Part shown: positions 50,734 through 53,774 of the stretch, in pieces
How positions within the stretch are numbered: the first letter of the stretch is position 1
Layout of the letters: each line of letters opens with the position of its first letter
Assembly: GCA_017451645.1 (NCBI GenBank)
Contig: JAFTNZ010000004.1
Coordinates: 1 to 53,774, forward strand
Direction: 5' to 3'
DNA length: 53,774 nucleotides
Origin: Bacteroidaceae bacterium
GTDB lineage: Bacteria > Bacteroidota > Bacteroidia > Bacteroidales > Bacteroidaceae
Program-made: the position numbers and the translations under genes
The notes under the pieces: model-generated
Seen by the model: the letters and a program-made list of their open reading frames with translations, nothing else
Database searches by the model: none
Told to the model about the DNA's origin: nothing

Positions 50734-50784
50734 GCAAACGTTTGCAATATCGGACATATGTTTGTGCCGTTTGGACATATGTTC
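50734..50784. promoter_or_regulatory. Divergent control region with three palindromes
   Basis: The region holds a perfect GCAAACGTTTGC (50734-50745), shaped like a LacI-family operator, and two ATATGT sites: GGACATATGTTT (50752-50763) and GGACATATGTTC (50773-50784), 21 bp apart. The latter resemble the rubrerythrin iterons at 165-242. GH13 -7 box: TACTTTTG (50671-50678, minus strand). Dipeptidase boxes: TTTG (50826-50829) and TATTTTCG (50850-50857). Confidence 0.65.
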
Positions 50785-50906
50785 CCATATTCCCCCGTTT
50801 TTTTCTGCTGAATTTCTTGGAAAAGTTTGCATACCCCTGAAAAGTGTTGTATTTTCGCCGAATGGAATTTAATAGTTTGAATCAAATAATAAAAACGTCA
50901 AAAGAA

Positions 50907-52547
50907 ATGAAGAGAAGAATCCTTATCAGTACATTCATGGCTGTTTGGGCTGTGTTGCATGGAATGGCATGCACCAATTTTATTGTCGGCAAGAAAGCTT
51001 CGGCAGATGGTTCCGTGTTTGTCTCATACAGTGCAGACTCCTACGGTATGTTCGGATATTTGTGCCATTATCCTGCAGCAGTACATCAGTTGGGCGATGT
51101 CCGTCCCATTCATGATTGGGACACCGGTAAATACCTTGGAGAAATCAAGGAGGTTCCCCGTACCTATAACGTGATAGGTAATATGAATGAATTCCAAGTA
51201 ACGATTGGTGAAACCACTTTTACCGGACGTGAAGAGTTGATAGATACCACCGGCATCATGGATTATGGTAGCTTGATTTATGTAGCTTTGCAACGTTCTC
51301 GTACAGCTCGTGAAGCCATTCAGGTGATGACAGACCTTGTAGCGGAGTACGGCTATTATAGCAGTGGCGAGAGTTTTTCCATTGCAGATCCCAATGAAGC
51401 TTGGATTATGGAGATGATAGGCAAGGGTCCGGGTGTTCGCGGAGCAGTGTGGGTAGCTGTCCGTGTTCCCGATGATTGTATTGCAGCTCATGCCAATCAG
51501 GCACGGATCCGTCAGTTCCCCTTGGACGACAAGGAGAATTGTCTCTATTCAGCTGATGTTATCTCTTTTGCACGCGAGAAAGGATATTTTGTGGGTAAGA
51601 AGAATACAGAGTTCAGTTTTGCCGATGCCTATTGTCCGCTCGATTTTGGTGGGCGCCGCTATTGTGAGGCCCGTGTGTGGAGCTTTTACAATATGTTTGT
51701 CGATGGCATGGACAGATACTTGCCTTACATCAATGGTTCTTCAGACGAGGCTATGCCACTCTATCTTCGTCCGGACCGTAAGTTGTCTGTAGCCGATTTG
51801 CAACAAGCCATGCGCGACCATTACGAAGGCACCCCCCTCGACATTACTCAAGATCTTGGTGCCGGTGCATGGCAGATGCCCTATCGTCCGTCTCCTCTGA
51901 GCTTCAAAGCCGATGGGAAGGAATATTTCAACGAACGTCCTATTTCCACCCAGCAGAGTGCTTTCGTGTTTGTAGCCCAAATGCGCAACACCATGCACAG
52001 TCCGATGGGAGGGGTTCTTTGGTTTGGTACGGACGATGCCAACATGGCAGTCTTTACACCTGTCTATTGTTGTGTGGATGAGGTACCCGAATGCTATTCC
52101 GATAAGATTGCGGATGGGGTCACTTTTTCTTGGAAATCATCTTTCTGGGTCTTCAATTGGGTTTCCAACATGGTCTATATGCGATACAGTCAGATGATAG
52201 GTGACCTCCGCCAACGGCAGTGTTTACTTGAAGATAGTTTCTTGAAGTCGCAGGCAGACATTGAGCGTCGCGCATCCGAACTTTATGCCCAGTCGCCCGA
52301 TGAAGCCCGCAAATATCTGACCGGCTATTCCATCGCTTGTGCACAGCAGACATTGAATGAGTGGAAGAAATTGGGTGAATTCCTCATTGTGCGCTACAAT
52401 GATATGGTGGTGAAGAAGCTCAATCCCGATGGCACCTTTGCACGTACTCCGGAGAATCAGGGTGCTCCTGTAGAGCGTCCGGGCTATCCTGAAACGTTCA
52501 ACAGACGTGTGGCAGAAGAGACCGGAGAACGCTATCTGATGAAATAA
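50907..52547 (+). CDS. C69-family dipeptidase
   Basis: A 546-aa secreted peptidase of the U34/C69 type. The signal peptide (residues 1-20, KRRILISTFMAVWAVLHGMA) ends just before Cys (ACTNFIVGKKASADGS), which becomes the N-terminal nucleophile after cleavage. The segment HANQARI and the WIMEMIGKGPGVRGAVW region are conserved in the family. It may act on peptides in the periplasm or at the surface. The ATG at 50907 follows AAAGAAA; the frame from 50844 would add a non-signal segment. It is divergent from GH13 and shares its control region. Confidence 0.9.
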   Translation: MKRRILISTFMAVWAVLHGMACTNFIVGKKASADGSVFVSYSADSYGMFGYLCHYPAAVHQLGDVRPIHDWDTGKYLGEIKEVPRTYNVIGNMNEFQVTIGETTFTGREELIDTTGIMDYGSLIYVALQRSRTAREAIQVMTDLVAEYGYYSSGESFSIADPNEAWIMEMIGKGPGVRGAVWVAVRVPDDCIAAHANQARIRQFPLDDKENCLYSADVISFAREKGYFVGKKNTEFSFADAYCPLDFGGRRYCEARVWSFYNMFVDGMDRYLPYINGSSDEAMPLYLRPDRKLSVADLQQAMRDHYEGTPLDITQDLGAGAWQMPYRPSPLSFKADGKEYFNERPISTQQSAFVFVAQMRNTMHSPMGGVLWFGTDDANMAVFTPVYCCVDEVPECYSDKIADGVTFSWKSSFWVFNWVSNMVYMRYSQMIGDLRQRQCLLEDSFLKSQADIERRASELYAQSPDEARKYLTGYSIACAQQTLNEWKKLGEFLIVRYNDMVVKKLNPDGTFARTPENQGAPVERPGYPETFNRRVAEETGERYLMK

Positions 52548-52549
52548 AT

Positions 52550-52593
52550 GATTCAGGGGGTGCATCGAAAATGTTCGATGCACCCCCTGAATC
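52550..52593. terminator. Bidirectional terminator
   Basis: A perfect 18-bp stem (52550-52567 with 52576-52593) and an 8-nt loop lie between the dipeptidase stop and the convergent helicase gene. Confidence 0.9.
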
Positions 52594-52622
52594 GTTATTG
52601 TTCAATGACAGCCTGAACCTCC

Positions 52623-53774
52623 CTATTGTCTGTTGGCTGCAGCATCCGTCTGTCTGACCACACGCATGATGTTTGTCCTGCAATTCTCCATAGTCTCTTT
52701 CGTTCGTTCATTCCCAATGCGGGCTTTCTCTCCTTCCGGTGTCACATGGTAGCAATTCCCTTCCATGTCTGAGATGATGATGCTTCTGTCTGCCAGTCTC
52801 CGGCGCAGCCGGTAGTAGGTTTCGTGGTCATCCTTCAGGATGCAATAGCGCGGAGGGTCGGATAGGAGATGGCCGGCCAGTTCCATTACATCAAGGTGGA
52901 ATCCATAGTCCAGTATCTCCACACACTCATCATTGGCACGGCACATGTAGCACCTCTTTGTGCGGGTGTAGTAATTGCCGTTCACCTTCAGCAGTTCCGT
53001 TTCCCGATAATGCTTTACCTCCGGTTTGTGGCCGTAGTGTCTGAGGCTGTACAGGTCCAGCCAGCCCACCTTCCCGTCAGGAGTTCTTGTGCAGAGGAAG
53101 TGGTCTTTCACAAATCGCATTGCCAGATAGGTCGTGTTTCTTTTCCACAATACATTCCCTTCCAATCCGATGACTCCGCAACTGCCGTCATCAAACTGCA
53201 CAGCCATTCGGCCCTCTCTCATCTCGTACACCTTATTATATGTGGCCTCCGTCAGTCGTTCCTTTCCCCTCCTCAGTCCGTATTTACCGCTCTCTTTATC
53301 TTTCCATACCTTCAATGGCATCCTATTCTTCTCTTGCATGACGAACGGTGCACTCCACTCGTCCAGCTTCTCCAACAGCACATCGTGCGAAACCACCAGT
53401 CCCACACCCGCATCAGATGCCTCCACCACTGCTGACTGGTGCACCCGGCAGGCCATTTCACCCGCAGCCGCAGTCGCCCGCGTCCCCTTGCCGGTCTCCT
53501 CCCCACGGAACATCGCGTTCCAGTCCCGGTTCACCACAGGCAGGCCGAACACCCGGTAAAGCCCCACACTGTCTATCAGCATACAGCTCTCCTTTCCGGC
53601 GGTCATTCTCAGTCCCCGCCCCACTTGTTGCAAGTATTTGGCCAACGAGAGGGTCGGTCGGGCCATCTGCACGAATTCCACATCCGGGCAGTCAAACCCC
53701 TCACTGAAGATGTCCACATTCACCAGCACCTGCAGCTTCCCTTGCCTGAAGTCATCCACCATCCGCTTCCGCTC
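52623..53774 (-). CDS. SF2 DEAD/DEAH-type helicase, C-terminal part
   Basis: The gene is incomplete; its N-terminal portion lies beyond the right edge. The visible 383 residues contain helicase motif V-VI region: VDIFSEGFDCPDVEFVQMARPT and QQVGRGLRM (Arg finger). The Walker A/B motifs would be in the missing part. A long C-terminal region (about 250 aa, CYMCRANDECVEILDYGF, a CxxC-type pair, then basic segments) has no family I can name and may be an RNA- or DNA-binding extension. The reading frame stays open to 53774. Confidence 0.85.
   Translation of the reverse strand, partial: ERKRMVDDFRQGKLQVLVNVDIFSEGFDCPDVEFVQMARPTLSLAKYLQQVGRGLRMTAGKESCMLIDSVGLYRVFGLPVVNRDWNAMFRGEETGKGTRATAAAGEMACRVHQSAVVEASDAGVGLVVSHDVLLEKLDEWSAPFVMQEKNRMPLKVWKDKESGKYGLRRGKERLTEATYNKVYEMREGRMAVQFDDGSCGVIGLEGNVLWKRNTTYLAMRFVKDHFLCTRTPDGKVGWLDLYSLRHYGHKPEVKHYRETELLKVNGNYYTRTKRCYMCRANDECVEILDYGFHLDVMELAGHLLSDPPRYCILKDDHETYYRLRRRLADRSIIISDMEGNCYHVTPEGEKARIGNERTKETMENCRTNIMRVVRQTDAAANRQ

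Overview
This window looks like chromosome from Bacteroides or a close relative (Phocaeicola-like). Most promoters I could place have the Bacteroidales form TTTG-N19/20-TAnnTTTG, and the gene content fits: a NigD-like lipoprotein, a GGGtGRT protein, a BACON/GH13 lipoprotein, a NrtR-type Nudix regulator, a short cobalamin-dependent MetH, and his and trp leader peptides in Bacteroides-style promoters.

Layout. 1-6953: rubrerythrin behind four 22-bp iterons, then leftward dnaX, a DUF1810 gene, three membrane or TPR genes of unknown role, and a Nudix regulator. 6954-8776: a non-coding stretch holding a relic of an ATPase promoter and a 196-bp palindromic element, then a Fic/HTH gene with its own operator cluster. 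8777-26890: a complete type III-A CRISPR-Cas locus read leftwards. 27130-34874: a GGGtGRT/scaffold pair, DUF4375, a NigD-like lipoprotein, a Yip1 protein, smpB, metH and crcB. 34938-47849: a thioesterase, hisGDC behind a histidine attenuator, an OmpR-type two-component pair with a PepSY-like protein, an EamA transporter, an orphan trpB behind a tryptophan attenuator, a CPBP protease, a MenA-like prenyltransferase and tilS. 48005-53774: a GH13 lipoprotein divergent from a C69 dipeptidase, and the C-terminal part of an SF2 helicase that runs off the right edge.

The CRISPR locus is the main point of interest. Its order is cas6, cas10 (HD and GGDD both intact), csm2, csm3, csm4, csm5, [AAA/DUF4143 ATPase], card1/can2, a CARF-HEPN Csx1/Csx2-type nuclease with an extra C-terminal domain, an SF1B RecD/Dda-like helicase, cas1, a BT4734-type primase-polymerase-like protein, an N-terminally extended cas2, and a 41-repeat array. 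Three of the downstream junctions are the same 8-nt ATG-to-stop overlap. That suggests the helicase and the prim-pol protein are long-standing members of the module. The two CARF proteins give the locus two cyclic-oligoadenylate-responsive effectors, one DNase-like and one RNase-like.

A leader promoter at 11849-11879 and the handle ATTAAGAC show that the array is transcribed leftwards. Three pairs of spacers match divergent versions of the same coding sequences, with codon-like substitutions in the plus-strand frame. Their crRNAs would therefore be antisense to phage mRNA, as type III targeting requires. A degenerate CRISPR repeat lies upstream of the cas6 promoter.

Other points: a G7 slippery site in dnaX that would yield a gamma-sized product, 33-bp iterons at the ATPase gene duplicated at a relic site on the other side of the array, and several palindromic operators at the Nudix, Fic, rubrerythrin and GH13 promoters.
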